Assembly (NCBI GenBank): GCA_963697695.1
Contig: OY969094.1
Location: 2,480,001-2,544,000, forward strand
Origin: VRUE01 sp963697695
Lineage (GTDB): Bacteria > Actinomycetota > Thermoleophilia > Solirubrobacterales > 70-9
DNA: 64,000 nt
Reading direction: 5' to 3'
Of the stretch, positions 42,580 through 50,195 are shown one piece after another. Both the position numbers and the translations under genes were made by a program. The notes below the pieces were generated by a model. The model was not told the origin of the DNA. It worked only from the letters and a program-made list of their open reading frames with translations, and ran no database searches. Position 1 is the first letter of the stretch. The number at the start of each line of letters is the position of its first letter.

Positions 42580-42611
42580 GGCTCCAGTAACGGCGTGAGT
42601 TACGGTTGCGG

Positions 42612-42629
42612 CGCCCCCTTCGGGGGGCG
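42612..42629 (+). terminator. 7-bp GC hairpin with UUCG tetraloop
   Basis: CGCCCCC (42612-42618) pairs with GGGGGCG (42623-42629) across a TTCG loop, a very stable RNA hairpin. It lies 33 bases after the 45-residue gene and 21 bases before the UspA-like gene. No T-run follows, so it is either an atypical terminator for the former or a leader structure of the latter. Confidence 0.45.
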
Positions 42630-42650
42630 TCCGCGTGTCAGGCTTCCTTC

Positions 42651-43250
42651 ATGGCTCCCTGGAAGCTGCCGCTGATCGTTACTGGGATTACGGTGCCGAT
42701 CGCCGCGGCATTTCTAACTGGAGGACCGGCGGTCGGGGTTGCGGTAGGCGCCCTTGTCGCGGTGGCGATCCTTACGGTGGCAGCGCGGGCAAAGCCACGG
42801 GGGCCGATCGAGTCTGCGCCGGCAATGGACGGTGGTCGCCACGTCCTCATCGTCGCGACGACCGCGCTCGAGGATCCCGCCGATGTGGGTCAGGTTGCGC
42901 GTGCGGCGGGTCTCGACGGGAACGAGGGGCGGGAGGACGAGGTGCTCGTCCTGGTGCCGGTCAGGACGGGTTTTCTGGATCGTTGGGCGTCCGACGTCGA
43001 GGGTGCGAGGCATCAGGCGCAGCAGGGGCTGGTCGCAACCGTGGCGGCCCTGGCAAAGACCGGGATCGCGGCCGAAGCTCGGGTTGGGGACGAGGACGTG
43101 GTGCAGGCTGTCGAGGACCAGCTGCAGAGCTTTCCCGCAACCGACGTCGTGCTGGTCAGCAGGGAGGCGGAGGGCGATGGCGGCGACGAGGCGGTCGAGC
43201 TTCGCTCGCGGCTGCAGGCGAAGTTCCGCCACCTCCGGCTTGCCGGCTGA
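42651..43250 (+). CDS. Membrane-anchored UspA-like protein, third copy
   Basis: A 199-residue protein with two membrane helices (about 4-22 and 27-46) and a UspA-like domain (61-197). It begins HVLIVATTALEDP and continues VLVLVPVRTGFLDRWASDVEGARHQAQQGL, then FPATDVVLVSREAEG. The layout copies the protein at 8256-8906 (WASDVDEAMELARQRMEL there, WASDVEGARHQAQQGL here), so they are paralogues. The copy here has lost the ERSRWLE motif near the end. I start it at the ATG giving MAPWKLPL. The function is unknown. Confidence 0.65.
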   Translation: MAPWKLPLIVTGITVPIAAAFLTGGPAVGVAVGALVAVAILTVAARAKPRGPIESAPAMDGGRHVLIVATTALEDPADVGQVARAAGLDGNEGREDEVLVLVPVRTGFLDRWASDVEGARHQAQQGLVATVAALAKTGIAAEARVGDEDVVQAVEDQLQSFPATDVVLVSREAEGDGGDEAVELRSRLQAKFRHLRLAG

Positions 43251-43257
43251 GTGGTGG

Positions 43258-44280
43258 CTAACAGACGTGCGGTCGGGCGGCGCTGCGCACGACCTGGAAG
43301 GCGCTGCCTGGGACCCGCTTCAACTGGTCCAGGTTCTCGTCGTCCCAGCGGCGGTCGCTGCTGCCGCTGAAGAACCAGTTCGAGCCGTTGTCGGCGACGA
43401 TCATCCCGTAGCGCTTCAGCGCTTCGGCGATCACCTTGGCGCCGCCGCTGAAGTTGCCGAGGCCGTAACTCGCCCTCAGCCGCAGCCGTGTGCCCATCGC
43501 CGGGGCGCTGGAGCTGGCCGTGTCTCCGGCGCAGTGCGAGGCGGGGTGGATCCAGGCGTCGCGGGTGCTCTCGAAGGTGACCCGGATTGCGTGCTCGAGC
43601 CGGCCGGAGGCGACCTCGTCGTGACGGACCAGGCCGGGGAAGATCGGTAGGCCGGCGGCATCGGCGGAGGTCCAGGAGTCGAGGCGGCCGGCGGTCGAGC
43701 GCAGGTCCCAGCGGGCGCCGGAATCGGCGTTCCAGTGGGCGCCTCCGTCGGCCTTGAAGAAGGCGCGGTAGAGCTCGTAGAGAACGCAGCGGGAGCGGTC
43801 GATCACCAGGACGTGACGGTCGCCGTCGCTGCCCTGGCCGCCCTCGACCGGGGCCCCCTTCGGCACCGGGAACGGCCCGCGGTCGCTCTCGCTGCCGTAG
43901 GCGGTGTAGCGGATCGGCAGCTTGCGCTGGCCGGCGCCGACGACGGCGTAGGGGAAGCCGTATTCGCGGGGCGAGCCGAAGTCAGGATGAAGGTGGTCGC
44001 CGCCGTTGGAGTTGATGTAGGAGATGACCGCGGCTGAGTTGGCGGCGACCGGCGCCTTTGAGATGTCCTGGTTCCAGGCGGCCTGGTTCGGCAGGGAGGG
44101 TGCGTTGGCGGGTAGGTCGGCCGGAGGGTCGGGGAAGACCTGACAGGAGCCGAGGTTGGGGTAGGGGCCGACGGCTGCCGCCGTGCTCGGCGACCAGCCT
44201 GCTGCCGCGAGACCGAGCGCAGCGAGGACAAGCGCGATCCACCCCGTCTGCTCTCGACGTGCCACCGGTTTAGCGCCCAT
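43258..44280 (-). CDS. Secreted protein of unknown function
   Basis: A 340-residue exported protein. The signal is GWIALVLAALGLAAAGWS, with cleavage likely at TAAAVG. The mature sequence has the pieces DLPANAPSLPNQAAWNQDIS, DFGSPREYGFPYAVVG and HVLVIDRSRCVLYELYRAFF. It resembles a family of exported actinobacterial proteins of unknown function. A conserved-looking end includes AEALKRYGMIVADNGSNWFFSG. Cys pairs are likely (four Cys in the mature part). A TTG four codons upstream overlaps the previous gene (TTGA) and is an alternative start. No catalytic site can be assigned. Confidence 0.65.
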   Translation of the reverse strand: MGAKPVARREQTGWIALVLAALGLAAAGWSPSTAAAVGPYPNLGSCQVFPDPPADLPANAPSLPNQAAWNQDISKAPVAANSAAVISYINSNGGDHLHPDFGSPREYGFPYAVVGAGQRKLPIRYTAYGSESDRGPFPVPKGAPVEGGQGSDGDRHVLVIDRSRCVLYELYRAFFKADGGAHWNADSGARWDLRSTAGRLDSWTSADAAGLPIFPGLVRHDEVASGRLEHAIRVTFESTRDAWIHPASHCAGDTASSSAPAMGTRLRLRASYGLGNFSGGAKVIAEALKRYGMIVADNGSNWFFSGSSDRRWDDENLDQLKRVPGSAFQVVRSAARPHVC

Positions 44281-44288
44281 ATGGGTGC

Positions 44289-44546
44289 TCAACTAACGGC
44301 ACGTCCCGTGCCGCCGTCCTCGCGGATGCGCAGTTCGCCTATCTCGAGCTCGTCGACTTTCAATTTCTTGATTGCGGCCTTGTCGATCGCCAGGCGGCCG
44401 ATGCCGAGTCGCCCGATCGCGAAGCCTCCAACCGCCGCGGCACCCACCGCGAGAGCACCGATGGCCATTGCGCCGCGGGCGTGCGCTCCGCTCGCGCTGG
44501 CCCCGTGCGCTGCTAGGAGAATCGAACTCTTTCTTCGTCTCGGCAT
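44289..44546 (-). CDS. Small beta-helix-like repeat protein
   Basis: An 85-residue protein. Its body is a run of five-residue-like repeats with a small residue and a hydrophobic one at fixed spacing: AIGALAVGAAAVGGFAIGRLGIGRLAIDKAAI, then KKLKVDELEIGELRI. The pattern fits a short pentapeptide-type or left-handed beta-helix. It has a basic N-terminus (MPRRRKSS) that may lie at the membrane or on nucleic acid. I start it at that ATG because upstream residues are not repeat-like. It may be a small structural or DNA-mimic protein; the role is unknown. Confidence 0.55.
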   Translation of the reverse strand: MPRRRKSSILLAAHGASASGAHARGAMAIGALAVGAAAVGGFAIGRLGIGRLAIDKAAIKKLKVDELEIGELRIREDGGTGRAVS

Positions 44547-44580
44547 CGGTCGAACCGTAGCGCGGCTAGCCTGGGTCGCC

Positions 44581-45318
44581 GTGAGCGTGGACGAGCGTCC
44601 AGTCCTGTTGGCGGTCCAGCACGTCCCTTGGGAGACACCGCACCGCATCCTTGATGCCTGCGGGGCGCTGGCTGTTCATACGGTCAAACCGCTCGCCGGC
44701 CAGCCGCTGCCCGACTACGATGAGGTGTCGGGGGCTGTCGTGATGGGCGGACCGATGAACGTCGACGAAGCCAACCGACACCCGGCGCTGGCCGCTGAGT
44801 GCGAGTGGCTCGCCGAGGCGGTCCGTCGCGAGATTCCTGTGCTCGGCATCTGTCTCGGCGCGCAACTGCTGGCACGTGCGCTGGGTGCGGAGGTGAGAGC
44901 GGGGGAGGGACCGGAGCTCGGCTTCGCTCCCGTCGAGGTACTCGACCCAGAGGACCCGATCCTCGGAGCCCTGGCTCCGAAGACGACCGTCCTGCACTGG
45001 CATGGCGACGTCTTCGACCTGCCCGACGGGGCACAGCCGCTTGCCCGCTCAGCCAAGACCGAGCACCAGGCGTTTCGCCACGGCAATGCCTGGGGCGTCC
45101 TCTTTCATCCCGAGGCAGACTTCGCCCTGCTCGAGGCCTGGCTGGCAGTCCCGGAGATGGTCCATGAGGCGTGCGAGGCCCTCGGCGACGAGGGCACTGC
45201 CGCCCTCCCTGCCGCCGCCGAAGCCGCCGAGTCCGAGCTGATTCAACGCACGACCCCAGGTCTTCAGGCCTTCGCCGACCTGGTCGGCGGCCAATCGCCC
45301 TCCAGCCCGCTAGATTGA
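44581..45318 (+). CDS. Class I glutamine amidotransferase-like protein
   Basis: A 245-residue protein with a class I glutaminase fold. The nucleophile is in VLGICLGAQLLARAL, and the His-Glu pair is in VLFHPEAD. The oxyanion motif GAVVMGGPMNV is upstream. It resembles stand-alone GMP synthase-like GATases that process gamma-glutamyl compounds or provide ammonia. In this pattern the HPE tripeptide is intact. The end (after PEMVHEACEAL) is an unusual Ala/Glu-rich tail. It starts with GTG at 44581. The partner subunit is not seen in the window. Confidence 0.85.
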   Translation: MSVDERPVLLAVQHVPWETPHRILDACGALAVHTVKPLAGQPLPDYDEVSGAVVMGGPMNVDEANRHPALAAECEWLAEAVRREIPVLGICLGAQLLARALGAEVRAGEGPELGFAPVEVLDPEDPILGALAPKTTVLHWHGDVFDLPDGAQPLARSAKTEHQAFRHGNAWGVLFHPEADFALLEAWLAVPEMVHEACEALGDEGTAALPAAAEAAESELIQRTTPGLQAFADLVGGQSPSSPLD

Positions 45319-45326
45319 AGCCACGC

Positions 45327-45400
45327 GGTGGACGTAGCTCAGCTGGTAGAGCTCCTGGTTGTGGTCCAGGCGGTCGCCGGTTCGAATCCGGTCGTCCACC
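45327..45400 (+). tRNA. tRNA-His (GUG)
   Basis: Acceptor GTGGACG (45328-45334) pairs with CGTCCAC (45393-45399). An additional 5' G (45327) faces C45400, as expected for the G-1 of tRNA-His. The D-arm is GCTC/GAGC, the anticodon stem CCTGG/CCAGG with loop TTGTGGT (anticodon GTG), and the T-arm GCCGG/CCGGT. CCA is not encoded. Confidence 0.95.
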
Positions 45401-45499
45401 CTAGGGAAGTGCCTGGAAATGGCGGGGGCACGCGTTCGCGCTGTTGGAGGACGCCCCTCATACTTCCTCTAACTAATCGCGCTAGCCTGCCCGATTGTT

Positions 45500-46375
45500 A
45501 TGGGTATGGAAGCTGGGCAGAGTAGAGGCGGCGGCGTCCCCACCGAGGGGAAAATGGCACGGGGCTGGCGCCTGACGATGGCCGCGTGGGGGCTGATCCG
45601 GAGGGACCCGGCGATGATCTCGATCGCGCTGATAGGTACGGGCTGCGGGTTGGTGGGTGGCGCCGCGATCCTCTACTTCTCCGGTTACCTCAGCTCGCCG
45701 ACCCAATCGCAGGGCGATTTGGCGCTGGCGGCGATCGTCGGCCTCTACCCGATGACCTTCCTCAGCGTCTTCTTCAACGTCGCCCTGGCCGGCGCTGCCG
45801 CGGCCAGCTTCGACGGTCGGCCGATTGGCGTCCGGGAAGCGCTTGGAATCTCCTGGAAGCGAGTGGGCCGAATTGCGCAGTGGTCGCTGCTGGCGGCGGG
45901 AGTGGGCCTGATCCTGGAGCAGATCGCTTCGCGGATTCCCGGCGCCGGGCGCCTCGCGTCCTGGCTGCTCGGCGCCGCCTGGAGCCTGGCGACGATCTTC
46001 GCCGTGCCGCTGCTGGTGCTTGAGGGCGCCGGACCGCTCGCTACCGCCAAGGAGTCGGTCCACCTGATCAAGAGCAAATGGGGTGAGGGGATCACCGGCT
46101 TGGCCAGCATCAATATCTGGACCTTCTTCGCCATCATCCCGGTGGCAATCCTCTTCGCCGTCGGCCTCGGCGTCAGGGGCGGCGACGCGACCGTCGGCGC
46201 GGCGCTGATTGCGATCGCGGTTGGGGCGTTCCTGCTGGTTTCGGCCCTCTCACTCGCCACCGGGCAGGTCTTTTCCGTCGCCCTCTACCGCTACGCCAGC
46301 GGGGTTCCCGAGACGAGAGGCTTCGCCGTCGCCGACCTCGAGGAGCCGTTCCGCCGCCGGGGCGACCGCGACTGA
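45500..46375 (+). CDS. Polytopic membrane protein, DUF6159-like
   Basis: A 291-residue protein with about six membrane helices and the motif sequence WGLIRRDPAMISIALIG, ALGISWKRVGRIAQWSLLAAGVG, VPLLVLEGAGPLATAKESVHLIKSKWGEGITG and YRYASGVPETRGFAV. Proteins with this set are common in bacteria and archaea and have no known reaction. The conserved ESxxLIKxxWGE stretch lies in a cytoplasmic loop. It begins at the first of two ATG codons (MGMEAG); the second is equally possible. It follows tRNA-His by 100 bases. Confidence 0.7.
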   Translation: MGMEAGQSRGGGVPTEGKMARGWRLTMAAWGLIRRDPAMISIALIGTGCGLVGGAAILYFSGYLSSPTQSQGDLALAAIVGLYPMTFLSVFFNVALAGAAAASFDGRPIGVREALGISWKRVGRIAQWSLLAAGVGLILEQIASRIPGAGRLASWLLGAAWSLATIFAVPLLVLEGAGPLATAKESVHLIKSKWGEGITGLASINIWTFFAIIPVAILFAVGLGVRGGDATVGAALIAIAVGAFLLVSALSLATGQVFSVALYRYASGVPETRGFAVADLEEPFRRRGDRD

Positions 46376-46428
46376 ATGTGCCGAGGGCCCAGGCTTGGCC
46401 CCTGGCGGTAGGGAACGTTTGATCGCCG

Positions 46429-46456
46429 GTCCTTCCGAGGCTAGCCTCGGAAGGAC
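46429..46456. repeat. Perfect 28-bp palindrome before the divergent msrA
   Basis: Bases 46429-46456 read the same on both strands over all 28 positions (start GTCCTTCCGAGG, centre CTAG). It lies 20 bases before the msrA GTG start at 46477, just upstream of the ribosome-binding region. A second small palindrome, TTCGAA, follows at 46457-46462. As DNA it could be an operator for a dimeric regulator; as RNA it would form a long stem with little loop. No T-run follows. Confidence 0.65.
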
Positions 46457-46476
46457 TTCGAAGGAAGGACGAGGCC

Positions 46477-46983
46477 GTGAGTGACGACACCGAGACCGCG
46501 ATCCTCGCAGGGGGTTGCTTCTGGATCATGCAGCAACTGCTGCGCGACCGCAACGGAGTCATCTCCACCCGCGTGGGATTGACCGGCGGCGAGAACGACA
46601 GCCCGACCGAGGAGAACAATTCCGGCCACGCCGAGGCGGTCGAGGTCGTCTTCGACCCGGCGCGGATCTCCTATCGGGACCTACTTGAGTTCTTCTTCCA
46701 AGTCCACCGACCCGACCTTGATGAAGGTCTGGTCGGCTCCACCTACCGCTCGGAGGTCTTCTATACGACCGACGAGCAGCGCAAGGTGGCCGAGGAGACG
46801 ATTCTCGATGTCGACGCCTCGGGCCACTGGCCGGGCAAGACCGTGACGAAGGTCAGCGAAGCCGGCTCCTTCTGGGAAGCCGAGGCCAAGGATCAGGGCT
46901 ATTTCCAGCGCTATCCGGACGGCTGCACGCCCGCCTTTCCGAGGGCGGATGCGGAAGTTGCCAGGCGCGAGACGACGGCCTAG
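46477..46983 (+). CDS. Divergent MsrA-like protein
   Basis: A 168-residue MsrA homologue. The nucleophilic site is AGGCFWIMQQLLRD (C14), where the usual GAE after FW is replaced by IMQ. The next motif reads VGLTGGENDSPT, with Leu in place of the usual Tyr. NSGHAEAVEVVFDPARISYRDLLEFFFQVH is well conserved. The C-terminal GYFQRYPDGCTPAF keeps one Cys. These changes place it in a separate MsrA branch whose substrate could differ from methionine sulfoxide in proteins. It starts with GTG, 20 bases after a perfect palindrome. Confidence 0.85.
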   Translation: MSDDTETAILAGGCFWIMQQLLRDRNGVISTRVGLTGGENDSPTEENNSGHAEAVEVVFDPARISYRDLLEFFFQVHRPDLDEGLVGSTYRSEVFYTTDEQRKVAEETILDVDASGHWPGKTVTKVSEAGSFWEAEAKDQGYFQRYPDGCTPAFPRADAEVARRETTA

Positions 46984-46988
46984 CTCAG

Positions 46989-47305
46989 CTTTCGTGGCTC
47001 ACCTGCCGCGATCTGCCTCGCCTGCTGGGAGTGGTCAACGCGATTGAAAAGAACCATCCGGCGCAGCCGCACTATTACCTGGCGTTCATCGGCGTCGAGC
47101 CGGAGAGGCGGGGGGAGGGCAAGGCTCAATCCTGATGCACCCCGTCCTCCAGCGCTGCGATGCGGAGGGAGTTCCCGCCTACCTCGAGGCCAGCGCCCCT
47201 CGCAACAGAGGCCTATACGAACGCCACGGCTTCGAGGTCACCGAGGAGGTTCGCCCGGGCAAGGGAGGACCGCCGATATGGCGGATGTGGAGGGAACCGC
47301 GCTAG
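46989..47305 (+). pseudogene. Decayed GNAT acetyltransferase fragment
   Basis: Two reading frames together give the C-terminal two thirds of an N-acetyltransferase. The first frame carries PRLLGVVNAIEKNHPAQPHYYLAFIGVEPERRGEGK. The second continues with SILMHPVLQRCDAEGVPAYLEASAPRNRGLYERHGFEV, up to a stop at 47303-47305. The break is inside the acetyl-CoA loop (about 47121-47126), where one base seems to be missing. No start codon and no N-terminal third are seen, so the gene is truncated as well as frameshifted. It lies straight after msrA. Confidence 0.7.
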
Positions 47306-47315
47306 CTGCTGCCCG

Positions 47316-47576
47316 CTAGGCCTCCTCGACGATCAACAGGGTCTCGGGACGAACGCCGTCGTGCTGCATTGCTGCCGCCGCCTCCTCGGTCTCCAGGATC
47401 TCCTGCAGGACGGACATATCGGGCACCTCCAGGATCAGCCCGACGCGGTTTGAGCCTTTCTGATCTCTGAAGGTCCGAACCGAGATCCCGCGCGCCCCGA
47501 ACACTTCCTCCCGTTTCGGCGAGCCGAGCCATTTGTCGACGTCGTCCACCTCGTGAAAAGCAAGTACCGTTGGCAT
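47316..47576 (-). CDS. Small protein with ferredoxin-like (antibiotic-monooxygenase-like) pattern
   Basis: An 86-residue protein. The sequence TVLAFHEVDDVDKWLGSPKREEVFGARGISVRTFRD, followed by RVGLILEVPDMSVLQEILET and GVRPETLLIVEEA, has the beta-alpha-beta-beta-alpha-beta rhythm of dimeric alpha-beta barrel (ABM-like) proteins. No catalytic residue can be named. I start it at the ATG giving MPTVLAF, which has a short spacing to GGAAGG-type sequence. It is convergent with the GNAT remnant. The function is unknown. Confidence 0.55.
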   Translation of the reverse strand: MPTVLAFHEVDDVDKWLGSPKREEVFGARGISVRTFRDQKGSNRVGLILEVPDMSVLQEILETEEAAAAMQHDGVRPETLLIVEEA

Positions 47577-47689
47577 CGTTCTTCGTCCTTCCCTTTGGCG
47601 CGAACCACCGCGTTGACGTTGATTGGATGGGAGCAGCATGCCACCAAGGCTTCGATGCCGCAGAGGCATTGCATCTAAACTTCCTGAGC

Positions 47690-48550
47690 ATGGCTAGGCA
47701 CTTCAAGCTCGCACTGATCCTCAGCTCGGCGTTTCTAGTCATCATTGCGGTCGCTCCCGGGTTCGCCAGCGGGGCAGATCGGCCGGTGACCGGCGACTGG
47801 GACGGCAACAACACGACAACGATCGGCGTTGCCCGCCCCGACCCGGAAAGCAACAACTGGATCTGGCTGCAGCGCAACTCCAACTCGGAAGGCAGCCCGG
47901 ATACGAACTTCCTCTACGGCAACAAGAACGTCGACACCGTGGTGACGGGGGACTGGAACGGGGACAACGCGACGACGATAGGGATCGTCCGCCCGGACCC
48001 TGAAAGCAACAACTGGATCTGGCGCCTGAGCAATAAAAACGCCGGCGGCTCGGTCGACGTCGAATTCCTCTACGGCAACAAGAACATCGACACGGTCGTC
48101 ACCGGCGACTGGGACGGCAACAACACGACGACGATCGGCGTCGTCCGCCCGGACCCGGAAAGCTACAACTGGATCTGGTATCTGAGTAACAAAAATGCCG
48201 GTGGTTCGGTCGACATCGAATTCGCCTATGGCAACAAGTACGAAGACATTCCGGTGACTGGCGACTGGGACGGCAACAACACCACGACGATAGGAATCGT
48301 CCACCCAGATTCCGAAAGCAACAACTGGATCTGGCGCCTTAGCAACAAAAATGCCGGTGGCTCGGTCGACGTCGAATTCCCCTTCGGCGACAAGAACACC
48401 GACAAAGTCGTCACCGGCGATTGGGACGGCAACAACACGACGACGATCGGGGTCGTCCGTCCCGAAGCGAGCAACTGGCGCTGGTTGCTGCGAAACTCGA
48501 ACTCCGGAGGCACGCCCAGCCTCGACTTCTTGTTCGGCAACGCTGAATAA
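47690..48550 (+). CDS. Secreted protein with five VCBS/FG-GAP-like repeats
   Basis: A 286-residue exported protein. After a signal (FKLALILSSAFLVIIAVAPGFASG), five repeats of about 52 residues follow, each with VTGDWDGNNTTTIGV, RPDPESNNWIW and NKNAGGSVDVEFLYGN blocks. The Asp/Asn-rich DWDGNN loops look like calcium-binding FG-GAP/VCBS loops, so a beta-propeller-type blade arrangement is plausible. The repeat units are also similar in DNA (period 156 bp), suggesting recent duplication or gene conversion. It has no anchor, so it may be released or held by other proteins. Confidence 0.75.
   Translation: MARHFKLALILSSAFLVIIAVAPGFASGADRPVTGDWDGNNTTTIGVARPDPESNNWIWLQRNSNSEGSPDTNFLYGNKNVDTVVTGDWNGDNATTIGIVRPDPESNNWIWRLSNKNAGGSVDVEFLYGNKNIDTVVTGDWDGNNTTTIGVVRPDPESYNWIWYLSNKNAGGSVDIEFAYGNKYEDIPVTGDWDGNNTTTIGIVHPDSESNNWIWRLSNKNAGGSVDVEFPFGDKNTDKVVTGDWDGNNTTTIGVVRPEASNWRWLLRNSNSGGTPSLDFLFGNAE
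47782..48549 (+). repeat. Five 156-bp tandem coding repeats
   Basis: The segment carries five in-frame units of about 156 bp, each starting near a GTGACCGGCGACTGGGACGG-like sequence. The three central units are the most alike in DNA. The first and last units are less conserved. They make the 52-residue repeats of the secreted protein at 47690-48550. Confidence 0.7.
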
Positions 48551-48567
48551 AGCCGGGAGGAGCAAAG

Positions 48568-49116
48568 GTGCTTAACGACGAGGTCCGAGCGCACCGGGAG
48601 AGGGTCGTATTGGATCATTTCCACGATGAGGTGGAGCAGGACTGGGATGCGGTCCTCTCGACCTTTCCGCATCCGCGCTACGAGCTGGTGCCTACGCAGA
48701 CGGTGCACGATGGCGATCTGGCGGTGCGCAGCTACTACCACGACACTCGTGTGGCCTTTCCCGATCAGCGGCACGAGATGATCGCGCTCCGGCACTGCGA
48801 TGACGCCGTGGTGGTCGAGTTCTACTTGCTCGGCACCCACAGCGGGCCGCTCGGCCCGGTGCCGCCGACGGGCGGGGCCTTCAAGGTTCGTATGACGGCC
48901 TTCTTCGTCTTCGATGAGAATGAGACGCTCGTCTGCGAGCGGGTCTATTTCGATCAGCTTTCGCTCCTGCGCCAGCTCCTCGGCGGCATCAACCTGAGGT
49001 CTCCAAGAGGCCTTCTGACTTTGGCGCGGGCCCTTCGGGGCTTCGCAAGGCTTTCGCGCGAGCCAAAGGACGTCATCCCCGACACGCCGGCGCGCACCAT
49101 CCAGGGGCCCGCCTGA
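48568..49116 (+). CDS. SnoaL/NTF2-like protein
   Basis: A 182-residue protein with a single SnoaL-type cone fold (about 10-135). Matching blocks are VVLDHFHDEVEQDWDAVLSTFPHPRYELVP, VRSYYHDTRVAFPDQRHEMIALRHCDDAVVVEFYLLGTHSG and GGAFKVRMTAFFVFDENETLVCERVYFD. Such proteins bind small hydrophobic molecules and may be cyclases or isomerases. The C-terminal 45 residues form a basic helix. It starts with GTG, with GGGAGG upstream, 17 bases after the repeat protein gene. The substrate is unknown. Confidence 0.78.
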   Translation: MLNDEVRAHRERVVLDHFHDEVEQDWDAVLSTFPHPRYELVPTQTVHDGDLAVRSYYHDTRVAFPDQRHEMIALRHCDDAVVVEFYLLGTHSGPLGPVPPTGGAFKVRMTAFFVFDENETLVCERVYFDQLSLLRQLLGGINLRSPRGLLTLARALRGFARLSREPKDVIPDTPARTIQGPA

Positions 49117-49499
49117 GGTCTGTTTCCCGGTCATCCGCCGGAATCTCGCCTCCGAGCTGGCAAATTGGGCTCAAATGTGGTACTTGTGGAGACTTCCAGG
49201 GTACGCTAGGAGTTTCTGCGGGAGGAAACCTTTGCAGGTGGCGGGTTCGAGGCGAGGCATGGCGCTAGCTGGAGCGCATAGACGGTGCCGATCGAAGAGG
49301 TCGTGGTCGCCCCGCGGGCAAGCGGGGGTCCGGCCAAGGCGCTGATCCTCGATCGAGCCATAGAGCTTCCATTCGCAGTAGCTGCTTCCAGTCCATAGAG
49401 CAAAAACCAGTCAGGAGATCCAGTCATGCAGAAGCACAGCAGGAGGTCGGCGTGTTCGCCGCTCCTTGCCGCCATGCTCGGCGAGGAGGGATTGAGGAG
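49117..49499. other. 383-bp stretch without a gene
   Basis: I see no convincing protein or RNA gene between the SnoaL-like gene and the secreted protein at 49500. The sequence holds GC-rich stems (for example around CCCCGCGGGCAAGCGGGGG, about 49309-49327) that could form structured RNA in a long leader. A GAGGAGGG-like ribosome site precedes the ATG at 49500. It does not match a riboswitch class that I can recognise. Confidence 0.4.
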
Positions 49500-50120
49500 A
49501 TGAACCGCAAATCGATACGCGTTTTCTTGGGGGGCTTGCTGGCAGCGCTGATGTTGAGCGCCGTCTTCGCCGGCTCGGCGGCGGCCGGTCCCGCATGGAA
49601 GTTCAACGGGGCCGAATTGAAAGGCACGGAAACGATCCTCGGCGGGGCCGAAAAAAGCGGCCTCGGCATGTGGGGGATGACGACCACCTGCGACAACTTC
49701 CTCTACGAAGTCGATATTTGGAACAGCGAAGGGACGGGCAAAGGGAACGTCACCAGTATGCCCCTGTACGACTGCTACACCAACACCACCTGCACGGTGG
49801 CAGCGATCGAAGCCGAATCGTTCCCCTGGCCCGCCAATCTGACCTCGAGCGGTGGCAGCAACTACCTCGTGGTCAAAGGGGTGGACGTCTGGGTCCTCTA
49901 CGGGGGCTGGTTCTGCCCGCTGTGGGGCGTCTGGGTCAACGTCACCGGATCGGCTGGCGGCAAAATCGACAACACAACCGAAAGCGCCACGTTCAGCCCG
50001 TCGAGCTTCGCAGCGACCGGGACCGAACTGGAAGCGCTCGGCGAATCGGTCGAATGGAAAGGGTATTTCCCGACCGAAGCGTTCGAGTGGCACAGGGGCG
50101 AGTCGATAAGCGTCTCCTGA
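49500..50120 (+). CDS. Secreted protein, Thermoleophilia-type family A
   Basis: A 206-residue exported protein. The signal is SIRVFLGGLLAALMLSAVFAGSAAAG; the mature part begins PAWKFNGAELKGTETILGGAE. This is similar in position and pattern to the protein at 53925-54620 (TWDINGAEIKAHETFTAQLK there), so they form one family. Four Cys in the mature part could pair (TTTCDNFLY, YDCYTNTTCTVAA, WFCPLWG). No enzyme motif is visible. Lys and Glu are often encoded by AAA and GAA, unlike housekeeping genes nearby. The function is unknown; it may be a wall-associated protein. Confidence 0.65.
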   Translation: MNRKSIRVFLGGLLAALMLSAVFAGSAAAGPAWKFNGAELKGTETILGGAEKSGLGMWGMTTTCDNFLYEVDIWNSEGTGKGNVTSMPLYDCYTNTTCTVAAIEAESFPWPANLTSSGGSNYLVVKGVDVWVLYGGWFCPLWGVWVNVTGSAGGKIDNTTESATFSPSSFAATGTELEALGESVEWKGYFPTEAFEWHRGESISVS

Positions 50121-50195
50121 CGAAGTCCGCAGGAGCGAGCGCCGGGATCATTCCTGGCGCTCGCCTCGCGGCGCTCGCGTTGTCAGAGCGCTGGC

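Noticed and set aside
45401..45499. Possible integration site duplicate after tRNA-His
   Set aside because: No repeat of the tRNA 3' end was found downstream and no integrase is present.
49117..49499. Possible riboswitch or structured RNA before the exported protein gene
   Set aside because: GC-rich stems are visible but no known consensus core could be matched by eye, and in high-GC DNA stems are common.
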